Positions 23,037-36,298 of a stretch of 64,000 bases of DNA are shown here, in pieces. The stretch covers positions 8,893,656 through 8,957,655 of the forward strand of contig NC_041011.1 of the NCBI RefSeq assembly GCF_004193775.1, given 5' to 3'. The DNA is from Glycine soja. Its lineage: Eukaryota > Streptophyta > Magnoliopsida > Fabales > Fabaceae. Both the position numbers and the translations under genes were made by a program. Within the stretch, counting starts at the first letter, position 1. Each line of letters opens with the position of its first letter. Under the pieces are notes generated by a model. That model saw only the letters and a program-made list of their open reading frames with translations, did no database searches and was not told the origin of the DNA.

Positions 23037-24399
23037 CCACCCCTTAACCATTCGATTTGGTTGTGCACCAACCCCGCCAGCCTCCTTTGATGTTGCATGC
23101 TGCCTCCTCCTCCTCTAGATTTGATTGCACCCGATCCTTCCGTGACCAAAAACTTTTCACACGCAAACCCTTACTAGCACTATCGCGCAACACACTGCTG
23201 CGGCTTTGATGGTAGGATCAAGAAGCAGTGAAACTTTGTTAATTAATACCAACAACTTTCTTTTTATTTGAGATTTGTTTTGGAAGATGAAGGTTGAAAG
23301 GAGAAGAAGGTAGGTGAAGTGTTGATGCGACTCAAAATAGGGTCCTCAATTTTTTTATTTTTACTTTAATTGATTTTGATAGTTATTATCTACCAAAAAT
23401 TATAATTATAATTTTGAAACAAATATTGACAGTTTTTTAGTTACCATAAATTACATTATCAAATATTTAATGGACATGTCATCATGTAATTGACCTAAAA
23501 TAAAACTTTTCAAATATTAAAAAATAAAAACATAAAATTTGGATATATATTAGAGACAAGCACATATTTAAGCCAATATTATATAATATTATATATAAAT
23601 ATATTATATTTTTTTCTTCACTGTAATATGTTTGAACTTTGAAGAAAATCCATACCCATCAAATATCAACGACCATCAAATTACATCCATCAACGAGAAG
23701 GGGAAGATGAATCAATAGCCACAGGTAATGAACAGTTCATTACTCTGGTTTTTCTTTGATGAGAGTGAGAGAGAGAAAAAAAAAAGGAAAGATGAAAAGA
23801 GATAAAAGAGAGATTGGGGGGAGGGAGAGAGAGGGGTGAAGGAACCAGAAAGTGGGGAGGAGAATGGAGTGATGGGTGATTTTGGTTCATTTTTATAAAC
23901 AAAATATTAATGAGTCTTTTTTAAGATAATTTATCCATATGATTCTTTTTTGACCAATGACCAGTTAAAATGACATTATTTTGACCAATAAATTCAAAGA
24001 CAACATAGCCAATATGAATTTATTCTATCTCGTGATTTAAAATTTTTTAGGTTAATTTATATTAATTTTATAGTTATGTCGTGTTCTACAATTTTTTAAA
24101 TTTACCACATTTCCATATCAATATTGGATCATATTTTTATCTCTTATTTAGAGAATACCCGTGCCCCACATTGGGATAAGTAGAGAAAACTAAAATATAT
24201 AATTAAGTTGGGAGCGCTTAAGTTTAATTAGTCTATACAGGAAAAAATAGAACTAAAAATAGATGTCTAACCTATGAGGTAGCTGCGATTCTGTTGACAA
24301 ACACAACATGAAGAATAAGCCAACAAAAAAGAAAGAAAACAAAATAATTGGATCTCTAGATAGGGGTCAAGCTATGGATCGTTTAATCCGTAACATCAT
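23037..24399. other. Intergenic, no supported gene
   Basis: AT-rich, with a purine-rich AGAGAGAG tract near 23760-23840. The minus-strand ORF at 23690-23902 is a low-complexity translation of that tract. The upstream part of the ORF continuing from the rpl2 relic (23037-23149) is not plastid-like. Confidence 0.5.
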
Positions 24400-24560
24400 A
24401 AATCAATTCGTAGGGACACTTTGCATGGAAAATTCAACCTCAATGGTGGATTTGGTCTCCAAGCTTCGTTTCGGGTGAATAAGGACAAGAGGTTGGACTC
24501 GCCATTGCCGGAGTCTCCAATCACTAACTTGAACAAGTAGTCGTAGTCGGCTATATCTTG
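24400..24560 (-). pseudogene. Rab GTPase (Rab11/RABA-like) N-terminal fragment
   Basis: Minus strand shows the first exon of a Rab GTPase: [20 protein letters not shown] then LSLFTRNE. The P-loop GDSGVGKS is altered to GDSGNGES, losing the nucleotide-binding Lys. After RNE the frame shifts and continues [12 protein letters not shown], the switch I region (usually STIGVEF). The rest of the GTPase is missing. It is a truncated, non-functional copy. Confidence 0.75.
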
Positions 24561-27305
24561 CGATTTGGTGAGGTGGTGTTTGTTAGATCCAATCAAACAT
24601 GGTGAAAGGGATGAAATGCTTTGAAAGCGGATAAATGGGTGAGAGTTTATATCTTACAATTTGTTCAGCATTATGGTTGTAGCAGACATGGATAAAGAGA
24701 GAGACATGTGCATCAGGGAGGTGGCGACACGGCAAGGCTGAGGCAGAGGGAGGGGGAGTTTAGGGTGATGAGCAAGATCGTGTGATGGTAAATGAGAGAG
24801 GTTGCGGGATTTGATGAAGGTGTTGGCGGAGGTGCTTGCGGGTCAGTGTACAAGGCGGGGCTGTGCATGGTGGTGAAGAGGATGAAAGAGAAGAATAAGG
24901 ATAAAAAAGGAATATTAGAAAAGTTGAGGTGCACCAAGCAAAACATAGGGTGACTTAAAGAATTACCAAAAAAACAGACTTGTAACCTTTGAGTTAACTT
25001 GAAAGTAAGCCCAACATGAAGAATAAGCTCATGCAATAGGAAAAAAAAAACTACACTTCAAATAGAAAAAAACCAAAGTGTATACAAGTTAGGAGTGCTC
25101 GAGTCTAACTATTCTAGACTTTTTAGACAATATGACACCTCTCGAGCTTAAAACAGTAACTAGCTCATCCACATTCTCCTATTGAGTCCCCAGTACTCCA
25201 CAATATAACACATCATATTCGTTTTTCTCAGGTGAAAACTGGTCTTACCTGGCCAATATAATTGAAGGCAGTGGGTAATTGGTTTCAACGAGTTGTTAAT
25301 TGGTTATTTTAACTTGTTACAAACTGGATTGAATTGGCTAGCTGTAAATATTAAGAGCAAATTTTACGATTGAGGTTTGAACATCTGACCTTATAAATAA
25401 TTCAAGTAACATCACTACATCATTCTGTAATTTTTATAATTCTTCTATTATTAAATATACACACATAGAGAGATGGTTTAATCATATTCGTTTGATTGGT
25501 AATTCACTATTTAAACAATGATCAATCCAACATTTTGGTCATGTAGGTGTCCAATTAAGCCAAGTTGAATAACGATGGGGAAAGTAAAATATTTCCCTTT
25601 CACTGTCAAGCTTTGGTTGAAATTTATTTCTGATCCTTTTATTCATTCGTTTATTTTTACCTCCCCTTTTTCCACCTTTTCCTTTGCTCAGCCAAAATAG
25701 AAGTCTTTTAGGAAGGAAGCAGATTCTGACCATATATGGCTTCTGCTAATTATTGATACCACTTCAATGGTGGAGTTGTTTCCCATTAACTGCTTTCAGT
25801 AAAAGCTGGTGCCATTTACCAGAGTTTCTGCAGAAATATGTCTCTGGCAATATACTTTGACGTTATTGCATGGTTTTAGTATGAAAATAACATGCGTGTA
25901 TACGATTATTAATAAAGGATGACATGATACAAAACGGCCCTTTGCAATGCTTACCGTAAAGTTTTTAACATGTAGGTGATTATAATTAAGAACTCAGTAT
26001 AGGGTTGCAATTGCCATCAAGTATGTCAATTAATTGTTATCAGATTATTTTAATTTATCGAATAGTCTGGGGATCCAATTTTATGTATACAATTATGTTA
26101 TATACTTGAGAGAAAAATTAATATATCACTTATAATAATTTATTTAACTTAAACATGATTATATTCAGTCGATGATACATATAATCAAGACCAAAATATA
26201 TAATATATTGTGTTTGATAGTTTATTAGCATGGTGGATAACTTCATTCAAATATAGTGATCTATTTGGAATAATTTATTTAATATATTAAAAAATTTACC
26301 AATTTTTTGGTTAGAATTTAATTTAACTTTTTTCTAAAATAAATCAAAAGCAAAAAACAATGAATGTTTTTGAGTTTATACATAGACTGTCACATTGGAC
26401 ACTTTCAGATTCTTCACCCACTACCACCCCATTAATTATATGCAATACTTTAATTATCTCAATACATACATGTAGCCTGACATGAAATACCTAGATTTGC
26501 TTTGTCATCTGCGGTTGTGCGCAGATAACACGAGGTATAGTAATCATTTGTATTCCTAATTATACTACTGGCCCTTATAATAATATACTATTAAGTTTTC
26601 ACTTCAATGAACACAAGTTCGTTTTGGTGCATATAAGATACATTAAGCATAAAATAATGAGAAACTTTTGGGGGAAAAAGAGGGAGTGTATGGTACGTAA
26701 TTCCATCACCTTTACATAAACAAGGCTGTCATGTCAAAATTAGAGCAACTTTTTCCTCCCCGTTCTAGCCTTTAAAGCTGCCCATTCTGCCCCAATACTA
26801 TTAACTAATCTTTTTTCACTTTCTCTCTCTTTATAGTTTTGTTTTCCCTCTCTTCTTCACTTGGATATTGCTTTGCAGCCACATGGCCACGTAGAGGTCG
26901 AAGATGCTTATTTGAAGGCTCAAAAAGCATAAAATGAGCGTCCCTTTTGAGTAGATAATGCCATATTTTACTTTTAATATTGCTTTATGATAGAGCGCTT
27001 TACTTTAAGCAAAAGATGGATGGAGGGTGGTATATTAAAATTGGAGCCCTAATAAAAATGTGTTTGAAGGAAAATCAAGAGAGAGAGAAGGGTTTGGGTT
27101 GATGGTGAAAGAAGAGAAAAGATAGTCCTGTAGCTTTCACTTAGCCTCAAATCTCATTGTGTTTTGTCCGAACATATTTAGAGATCAACTCAACTGTTAG
27201 GGCATTACTTTTTTCATATACATTACAATAATAACAATTATCCTTTGTAGTATATTTTTTAAAAATATAAAAAGTTAAACCGTTATTGGTGGGGGAGAGA
27301 GAAAA
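24561..27305. other. Intergenic, mostly unremarkable
   Basis: 24600-24900 is more GC-rich than its surroundings but has no recognisable frame. TAAGTTGGGAGCGCTTAAG (near 24204) and the similar CAAGTTAGGAGTGCTCGAG (near 25085) bracket the Rab fragment. The rest is AT-rich, with TATA/ATTA-type low complexity and no gene I can support. Confidence 0.45.
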
Positions 27306-27382
27306 ATGATGGGTTATAAGCAAGTGTGTTGTGTTCAAATACTAGAAAGTGCTTACACTTGCTTACAACACAACCCATCATT
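27306..27382. repeat. Short inverted repeat able to form a hairpin
   Basis: ATGATGGGTTATAAGCAAGTG on the left pairs with the complement of CACTTGCTTACAACACAACC plus CATCAT on the right, with a 5-nt bulge and a ~25-nt loop. Looks like a small foldback; no known miRNA sequence was recognised. Confidence 0.6.
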
Positions 27383-29737
27383 TCAAACACTCCTTTTCTA
27401 GCTAGCATTGCAGAGTGCTTTGTGTTCAAATAATTTGATGCCCTTTGTAAGTCTTTTTAGGCCAACAAAGATGCAAGAGACTTTTTGACTGGAACCCTGG
27501 GCTAGCTAGGTGGTATCTACAGTGAATGCTTGTGCTCATCACTCACTCACCCTAACCAAAACCACAAAGTAATTTATAAACAGTTTCTGGATTTGGGTTG
27601 CCTGTTAGCAGATTCATTTTGGATCCTAATTCAGTAATTCTAAGTACATACTTGTCTTGTGGGGCGTGCACTTGTCACGTGTTTTGCAAATATTGGTCAT
27701 GCCCTAATCAACATAACAAAACACCATGAAAAGGGAGAAAATTATAAAAAAGATTTTGACCAATTTATACGAATTTAATTACTTTGTATTAATTATAGTT
27801 TATACATGTGTAATTCAATATTACCGCTATTTAACATGATATGATATGTTACCATTGATAGATAATTATGTTATTTAAGAATGTGATTAGAAGTTTAATC
27901 TTCATCTTTGTGTGTATAGAAAAAAATTATAGAAAAATCAATCTTTTAAGTGAATTTTAAAGTCTAGATGAATTTCAGTCTGTTTGGATTACTGTTCAAT
28001 TCAAATTAGTTAACTAGCGTTTTTTAGAAACTTCAAGTGTGTTGCTTTTGTGTTGGATGCTTATGAATGTTTGAAATCCCGTTTGAAGCCTTCGTAATGG
28101 TAAATGAAACACAAAGTTAATCTCCGACTCTCAATTAGTGGATATCTGAATTCACACACACACACAAAAAAAAGAAATTTCAATTGCAGAGTCAATGGTA
28201 GCGATGCCCCCAAACATGACGTTATGTATTTTGGTCTTGTCAAAATGTCGTGTGAATGCTCATGTATGCATGCATGCCTTCTGGTTTCCTATCAAATTAA
28301 AAGAGACAAGTCCATGGTTATGTGAGTGGGTTTGCACTGTTTCTCTCATTGATTGCTCATCAACTAGTTATCCATTATATCACTCACTTTCTTCTATATG
28401 ATTGTTAGATCATTTCCCCCTTTTTTTCTTTCTTGTAATGTTTCCTTAGCATGTTTTATTTAACTTCTTTCTTTCAAGATGACACGCACTGAAATAATTA
28501 TAACTGGCTGATTCACACATTAATGATACGTCATGGGTCATTGCACAAAACAAGTAAAAGTGGAGTAGTTGATGGAGGAGTGAAAGGGAGATATCTACGT
28601 TCGAAAATATTCTCCGATTTCTTTATGTTATTCTTTTTCGTGAACGCCTAGATAAATGGAAGTGAATTGAGTGGGTGATATATGTGCCTTCTCTGCTTTC
28701 TATGCAAAGGTAACATTGAAGACTTGAAAATTTATACACCCCAAACCTAAAATGCACACCCCTCTTTAAGAAACCTACACATAAACTGAAAGTGAATCCT
28801 CAAGAATTCAATCTAATTGGTTGTTAATTTGTTACAATTTTCACACCCAAAAACATCATTATTCTAACATATATATTTAGACACGGACACAAATTGGTTT
28901 CTATTCTATCTATATATAATATTTTTATTTTTTGTGCATTTTGCTATCGGTATGTTTTAATTTTTTTTTTTGAAAGTTAATTATTTTCATAGTTGAAAAT
29001 CATAAAACTAATCTCTCAAACGGTAGAGATCACCAAATTTACTTTTTGTCCAACATCAACTAAATTTACTTCTTCAAACAAAATCTTTTTGGGATGCATG
29101 GTCAACAAAATAAACTTATGTAAGCATGTATACAAATTTAAGTTATCTATCAATCACACTGGACTTTGTTGGTCTCGTAAATGTTTTGATGATGCTTATC
29201 AAATTTTTCCATAATGTTTTATATATTCATCAACAAGGAGCAATTAAGAGCTTTATATATAGTATAGTTTTTTTAGAGGAATATATATTGTAGTTAGTGG
29301 TCCTTCTATTCCAAAAATAATATCAATCATGCAGTCAAAAGTCTCCCATAATAAATATAATAAAACTTGTGATCGGTAACGCAGCTCAGGAAATTGAAGT
29401 CAATCTCGCATCATGAAAAATCATTATATTGTTTTTGGATATAGAAGTTGCGAACACTTGGCACACTTGGCCGTACGTGCAGAAAATTTCTGCTTTATTG
29501 TTTTCAGTTTTGCTGGGATTTTGTTACAATTACAACTAACGAACCCAACCCAATTAGCTGTATTAGCCAGCTCCTGTTTATTAATTACATCAACAATGTT
29601 GTTTACGTCCTATACGCTATAAAAAAAACTATTACCAATGAACAAAAAATATTAAATAATAGGATTGTTTTATTATTGTAGCATTTAACAAAAATTAAAC
29701 TATCAATATACACACGTACGTTCACCTTAGATATATA
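27383..29737. other. Intergenic, no supported gene
   Basis: AT-rich DNA with a short (CA)n run near 28154. Short ORFs such as 28104-28401 and 28993-29214 have no domain. No feature assigned. Confidence 0.45.
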
Positions 29738-30007
29738 CACTACAAAAAAATGTATTTTTAGTGGCAGTTAATTTGTGGCGGTCATTATAAGCCGCCAAAA
29801 AAATGTTATTTTTAGGATTCATTCTTTATTTTTGTTTTTTCATTCAACGTTGTAAACTCTGCCACATAGCATTTGAGACTTCGCACGCATCGAAATTTTA
29901 AAGCTTTTGGAGTATTTCTCTCACTCTACTTAGACATCATTTGAAAAAAAATTGCCTTGACTGTCAAAAGCAAATTAGAAACCCTCGACATATGATTAAA
30001 ATCAATA

Positions 30008-30025
30008 TTCTTCTTCTTCTTCTTC

Positions 30026-30058
<33 letters not shown>
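30008..30058. repeat. (TTC)n-(CT)n microsatellite
   Basis: Seven TTC units followed by ~30 bp of CT. It sits in a leader-like C/T-rich region that could be the 5' UTR of a captured gene fragment in the outer CACTA-like element; the region to 30642 has no recognised coding content. Confidence 0.9.
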
Positions 30059-30060
<2 letters not shown>

Positions 30061-30642
30061 GCGATGTTGTTGTCGCTGATTCTAGCCACCATTGGCCTCA
30101 TTTTCTCAATCTAAATCTGTAGAATCCCTCATCTTGTTGACCTGTATCAAAGCCCCAAGAAAATTTCTTGCGATCGAAGCTTTGATCGAACCCTAGTTAT
30201 GACCATCAAAGCCATTTCCGGCTACCATTGTAAGCTTCTTAGAAATCTATTCTGATTAAAGCTTTCTTCTTGCCAACCGCAACAAGACTTCACCAGGTAA
30301 ACCCAATTTGAGCTGTAGATCGAGCTTTTGTTTTTGTGCTTGAGAAGCTACTCCTTCACTTGCGGTTCTTCTTCTTCAGTTTGATTCGATTCACACTACA
30401 TTACCTTTATTTATTTTTTAATTTTTAAATAAGTGTAAGGATGCATTTTTTCATTACGTCTTTGTTGTTGAGTTAAATTAAGAGATATTCATTTTTTTGG
30501 GTTGTGGCTAAATTTTGTAATTGAGCAAGGGAGAGAATGTCTTGTGGCATGCAAAAGAGTTTGAGAAAAGCACATCCAATCTTGTGTAAGCATTGCTTTT
30601 TTCGATTTTAGAAGGAATAGGGAGAGCATTGAAAGGAAGGGA

Positions 30643-31205
30643 TGCTGGAATTTTCTATTCTAATAATTAATGTGGGCTAATATTATAAGACAATTATATT
30701 AATTATTTATCATTAGTGGGTTTTATTTTATGTGATCAAATTAAGTGAACTCGTTAGACAACTAAATTAGATGATATGGACTTAAATGATCAGATGTTAG
30801 TGTTGGTCCATCAGGGGATAATAAGAACCCTATTAGGTTAACACGCTATAAGAAGACTATAGTCTCCAATATACCGAGCTATGATACATAGTTTCTCTTC
30901 TCCCTATCTGAAGAGTGACAGAAATCCTATTAAAGAATAAAGAGATTACGGTTGAGGAAAAAAATGAAGCCACTAGTTGTGCTATTAGCCGGTTATTCGT
31001 TGTCTTTACAATATTCTATAACAGATCCTAAGAAGAATGCATAGATTAGGAATCACCTATGGATTCAAGTATTTCTCTATCCTTAATAATAAAACATGTT
31101 GTAGATCCTAGGACCTTCGATAATCGTTCTAGGTTAGGATCTTTTTGTCCTTCTAGCTTCCACAAAGAATAAAGATTACCTAAGGACTAAGGAAAATTTT
31201 CATCA
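30643..31205 (+). repeat. 5' LTR of Copia element
   Basis: Begins TGCTGGAATTTTCTATTC (first bases diverged from TGTTGAAATTTT of the partner) and ends TTTTCATCA. It shares GTTAACACGCTATAAGAAG and CATAGTTTCTCTTCT blocks with the right LTR, with many substitutions, which implies an old insertion. Confidence 0.88.
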
Positions 31206-31713
31206 AGTGGTATCAGAGCAAGTCCTCAATGCTTAATTATTAGGATTGAAGTTTTCTTATTTATTTGATGCATGGATGAAGTTTTGGTTGAACGATTATT
31301 TTCCCTCCCTTTAAATAAACCCTTTTTTTAGGAGGGGAAATTATTTCTTCGATATAGAAATTCATCTTGACCCATAAATATTTTATCAAGATACTTTTTT
31401 CATTCGTGGCATTCTCTTGATTTATTATTTCAAATTGTGTTTTGTTGGTTGATATATTGATATTAAAGAATTAATTTTATATTCATTCCAAATATCGGAT
31501 CTAGTTCATTGTATTGGTTTTACCATTTAGTTTTTGTTTTATGGATCCGAAAGGAAAAGTGAAATATACTCAAGAGAATGATAGAATGGGTGTTTGCAAA
31601 TCAATATATATTTAGCTTTACGTGACATATCTTGTTAAAGCAAATGTGAATATATTTGGCTTTTTAAGTCATAAGGTCATTGTTTTAAGATCATCACAGG
31701 ATTAATTAATATA

Positions 31714-34700
31714 CACTACTAGAAAATATGATTTTAACATCGGTTATTAAGGACTTTCAACATCGGTTATTAATTGATGTTGAAAGTACCAACGTTGAAT
31801 GTAATACCGTTAACATCAGTTTTTTAAAATCGATGTTAACATAAAAATGACAACATCGGTTTTTTAAAAAACCGATGTTGCATAGTAAGAATAACAAAAA
31901 AAGTTAAATCTTTACAAATCAACATTGGGTTTTACAAAAACTGATGTTAACTTATACCTACAACACGTTGGTTTTTAGAAAAATCGATGTTAATATATAC
32001 ATACAAAATCAATTTTTAGAATAGATCGATGTTGATTTGTACTCCCCAACATCAGTTTTTATTACAAATCGATGTTGTGTTCTACTAACCAACATCAGTT
32101 TTTACAGAAAACCAATGTTGATATTCAATAACAATTCTAAAATACTGATGTTGTGAGTCCAACTTAACATCGGTTTTTGCAAAAATCGATGTTGTTTGTA
32201 AACATAAACATAAAAACCAATGTTGTTTTTTGATTTTTTTTAATTTGCTGTCTATTTTTTAATTACCCTAAATTAACCTGTAAATTTAAAATCAGAACCA
32301 CAACGGATAATTTTCAGTCTGTTTTTAGATAGTGTTTGGTAGAAATTCCATAAAAATTGAATATTTACTATGAATTAAAATAATATTTAATGTGCATGCA
32401 TTACATGAATTGTAAAAAATGTAAATTAACTAAGCTACAATTCCAAAATTACTTAAATACTAATTGTTTCATTTTTAACTTTCAAATAGTAGCTTGTCCA
32501 CTGAATGCGAAACACCTTCAATCTCTTTGGTTCCAATGGTCTAACATCATTGAAATACTGCATGATATAATAAAACATAAGTTAATAATATATAATACCA
32601 ATTATAACAAAATGAAATAGGTTTGAATTACACAATTATCGTTTCCTAGTTATTCTTGAAACTTCCTAAGATTATAGTTGACATCTAGTGCATGATGTAA
32701 TACCCGAACTCATGCTTCCTTTTTGTCTATTACACTAAATACATTTTGAAATTTAGATATTCAATGTTAAGTACAAATTAGTCTACACAGTAATAAAATA
32801 TAATTAGAAGCATTTTTTAAATGGCTTAGTTTAACAACAATCCACCTAGCAACAGCCTTAGATTTACCTTGTGGAGTATCGTCAAATCTTTTCAAAGCAC
32901 TGTTCATTACAAACATAAATGTGTATTATACAATTAAAATATTGATGTTGCCGACTAATGCTAATGTAAATGTATTGACGAAAATATAATTGACCTATTA
33001 ATAATTCCTTTCAGGTAGTTGTCTGGCCTATTGTGCAACGAACAAAACCAGATGACAACATTTTCCTTAAGCAAAATGACAATCATTTGCCAATGTGCAC
33101 TGCAGTGGAGAACAATATAAGTTATTATAATATTATACATTATTTAAATTCATTTGTTCTGTTTAACTTACCCATTCAAGTATGCTCATAGGTACACATC
33201 CTTCTTTGAATTCTGCATCCAGTTCTTAATATAACTTTCTGATTTAAATTGCAATTGCCTAGATCTCTGTATGGGCTGTGGCTCAAGGAATCCATACACA
33301 TCGGCATTCCCCGCTCACATACTTGTCTCAGTCATATGCCTATTGTTGTTAAAATAAAGTAAATTATGTATGAATTTAAAACAATAAGTTAGGTAATAAA
33401 CAATAATGTAAAGTGACTTACAGAATCCATAATTGTATAACAGAGATGCTGAGACATTGACCACCGTGTACTATTTCAGACAGATCTTTAGGTTTTATGT
33501 ACAAGAAGAAGTTGTCATTAAACACCCCAAACATGGTAGCATCCTACATAACTTGCAATGGCTTTAGAAAAAGCTTTGAGATGGCCAATGTCATTAGATA
33601 TAGAGGATCATCGACATGATGATTCGGCCTATCTGTAGGTTTTGTCGATCCCACAGCTCCTTGTTTATCCAACACAGTTAATTAACATAATTTAATGATA
33701 GTGAACACTTTAATTGAAATAAACATTTAATGATAGTGAAATACATGTTTTGAGAAACGCTTGACAAGATGTGTCGACCAAGCAATAAAGGTGTTAAATG
33801 CCTGCCCCACTAACTAAACCTCTTGAGTGGGTACAGGAATGTGAGCATCTACATCTCTAACTTCCTCAACACCAACCTTGAATTGATCATTGCCCAAAGG
33901 GATGTTGTGAATGGTTGTCGACCCCTCATAAAGTCTTCCTAGGGCAACTAGGCAGGGAGGATTTTCTTCGACGTACAACCCGCATTTCTCTGAGTCACCC
34001 ATGTCTGGGTCGTTCCCCGAGGGATCAACACAACTCTCTTTTGTGCTGACGCGAGTAGCTGAAGGACTAACCTTAGGCTTAGAAGACAGTGCGAGTCCCT
34101 GTGATTGCATCTACAATTGAAACTGGGACTGCATCTGGTTGAAGGACAACATTAGTTGTCGAGTCACTTTTTTTGTGATCAACTCCTCCAGTTGATCCCT
34201 GATTTTTTGTGTCAGCTGCTCAAGGTCTTTGAGAGCCATGGAAGAAGACGTTCGGGAGGTCCTTGGAGCCGGTCCAAAGTATTATTTGATCGTGACATCG
34301 GCTCCAGCAGCACGCACATGACCAGGGTGTTCTGGTCGCCCAATGGCAGCAGTCAGTACATCTCGACGTCCACGGGTGACAAAGGAACCCTGTGAGGCCT
34401 GCGCCTTCGAGGAATCCTGTAACGAACACATTTATTGGTTTACTCAATCAAACAATAAATATAAATAATTGTAATTGACAATTGAAAGTGACTTATAATC
34501 TTGTCTACAATTTCCTTTGTTGCCTCAGACGTCATTTGACCAATTTTCTTGGTGCGAGCCATCTCTTGACTCCTAGGTTTGAGCTCTTTCTTATGATCCT
34601 CATGCTACCTTGTCTTTCTCAGTCATCAACATTTGTATTAAATGGTAAGCAACTAGCTACAACACTGTCTATTTCAATCACCTATATTTATAGGATTCCA

Positions 34701-35720
34701 AAACTGATTATTTAAGACTAAATTCATGTGGGTTTGAATCTACCGGCTAACAAAAACTAACATTTGCCGATAAAATAAAAAGACTAAATTCACATGCAAA
34801 CTTCATGCTTTAAGAGTACATGTATATGCAAGTCATACAACTGGGGGTATTATTATTGAGGTGTTGCTACTAGCAATCCCTGTGGCATTCATCTTATCGA
34901 CATTGCTATTTCTTATTATTGCAATCTATGTGGGAAGCTTTGCCCAATACAAAGAATTAAAAAAAAAAACCAATGAACAAAAATGGTACACCAAGTTATA
35001 ATTTGAAGAGAAAAAGATTGAAAACTTACATAATCAAAAGTGTCCAATGGAAGACCCTCTAGGTGCCGCCTAATCATATCATTACCCTCCCGATGGACAA
35101 GTTTTATGTTCACCAACCCACGAACTAGGAGCCAAGAGTGCCTCTAAAACCTATGAAACAACAATGATTAAGGAAATCTTATAGGATAACGAACTCACAA
35201 ACCCACTGGAAATATTAATAGTAGTGAAGATATAGTATTGAAAAGGTTATCTAACCATTATCATCTCCTTTCATTACCTTAGATATAAATTTCTTAGGGT
35301 TGCGTTGTGCCCCGAAAAATGACGGCGATGGCGGACATGACGGTGACAATCGTCAGTGGTCGCGAGGTAATGAGCACGGGGAGAAAAGTGTTTGGGGTTT
35401 TTAATTTAAGTAAAAATACAACATCGGTTTTTTTTAAAAAACCGATGTTAACTAGCTTATGTTAACATCGGTTTTTCAAAAATCGATGTTAACTACCTTC
35501 AGTTAAAATCGGTTTTTTAGAAACCGATGTTAATTAATAAATGTAAACACCGGTTTTTGGTAAAACCGATGTTAACATGAGATTGTTAACATCAGTTTTT
35601 ATAAAATTATGTTAACAAACTCATGTTATTTACGGCGATGCCACCGTGTTTTTGTTAATATCGATTTTGTCGAAAATCGATGTTAACCTTGTGATGTTAA
35701 ATCTATGAATTTTAATAGTG
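31714..35720 (-). mobile_element. Non-autonomous CACTA transposon (4.0 kb) nested in Copia
   Basis: Ends are CACTACTAGAAAATATG at 31714 and, on minus from 35720, CACTATTAAAATTCATAG. Both flanks carry ATA (31711-31713, 35721-35723), the 3-bp CACTA TSD. Arrays of short palindromic units (AACATCGGTTTTT...AAAACCGATGTT) fill 31730-32230 and 35415-35700. Compared with the element at 49814-61220 it is inverted and lacks the TNP2-type transposase gene. It keeps only part of the second gene on the minus strand, so it would depend on transposase supplied elsewhere. Confidence 0.9.
32690..34560 (-). pseudogene. CACTA second gene (TNP1/Ptta-En-Spm-like with Ulp1-type tail), decayed
   Basis: Minus-strand reading gives the plant Ptta/En/Spm transposase-like protein: ATRVSTKESCVDPSGNDPDM, then CGLYVEENPPCLVALGRLYE, then HNIPLGNDQFKVGVEEV and HIPVPTQEV (34110-33814). 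The upstream coil region in another frame includes DLEQLTQKIRDQLEELI. Further down, pieces match the C48/Ulp1-like tail seen at 59690-60540 (e.g. SALKRFDDTPQ near 32870). Frameshifts and stops separate the blocks. Same gene as 57495-60540, on the opposite strand. Confidence 0.75.
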
Positions 35721-36298
35721 ATATCAATATATGGCTAATATAGGCTCCTCGTTGGTGGTTTTTGTATATGTTTTACATACTAAAGAATGTTTGGCGTAAG
35801 TATTATTGTTATTCTAGCAATTAGCCAGCAAGCTTTTTTTTTTCTTTTTTTTACACCGCCCATAAAAGTTATTGATTTCTCATACATAGAAAGCTTCCAT
35901 TTTTTTATTGAATAAGGGCAATGGAATCAATGGATATTGATTTGGACCAAGAATTAGTAAATTATTTATTTAAAATCGGTAAGTATATATTTTGTTTAGA
36001 TATATTTACATATATGTAAAATTGTTAATGGTAAGTAATTATAAAGATATATCTGATATATTGGTGATTTATAGTATTATAAATCTTTTGGAATCTTGGA
36101 AATTTATTTTGGATATAGTGGTTTTTTTTACTGTGTTTTGTAAATAAAGTTACTTTATTCGTCACTTGGATTTCCTTTTTCTGTGTTTCCAATGTAGAGA
36201 AATTGACGTGAATGAATTGAGATATATTGCATTAATTTGTGATAAGGTTACTAGTGATTTAATCAATAATTTGGGGTGAAATTAAAAATAGTTTATGA

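Noticed and set aside
31730..32230. Regularly spaced short repeats suggestive of a CRISPR array
   Set aside because: Units are degenerate palindromes at a CACTA terminus in a plant genome, without constant repeats or unique equal-length spacers.
34156..34447. ORF pair matching 58563-58931 on the opposite strand
   Set aside because: Shadow frames of the CACTA second gene; the coiled-coil and LVALGRLYEG frame is the genuine one.
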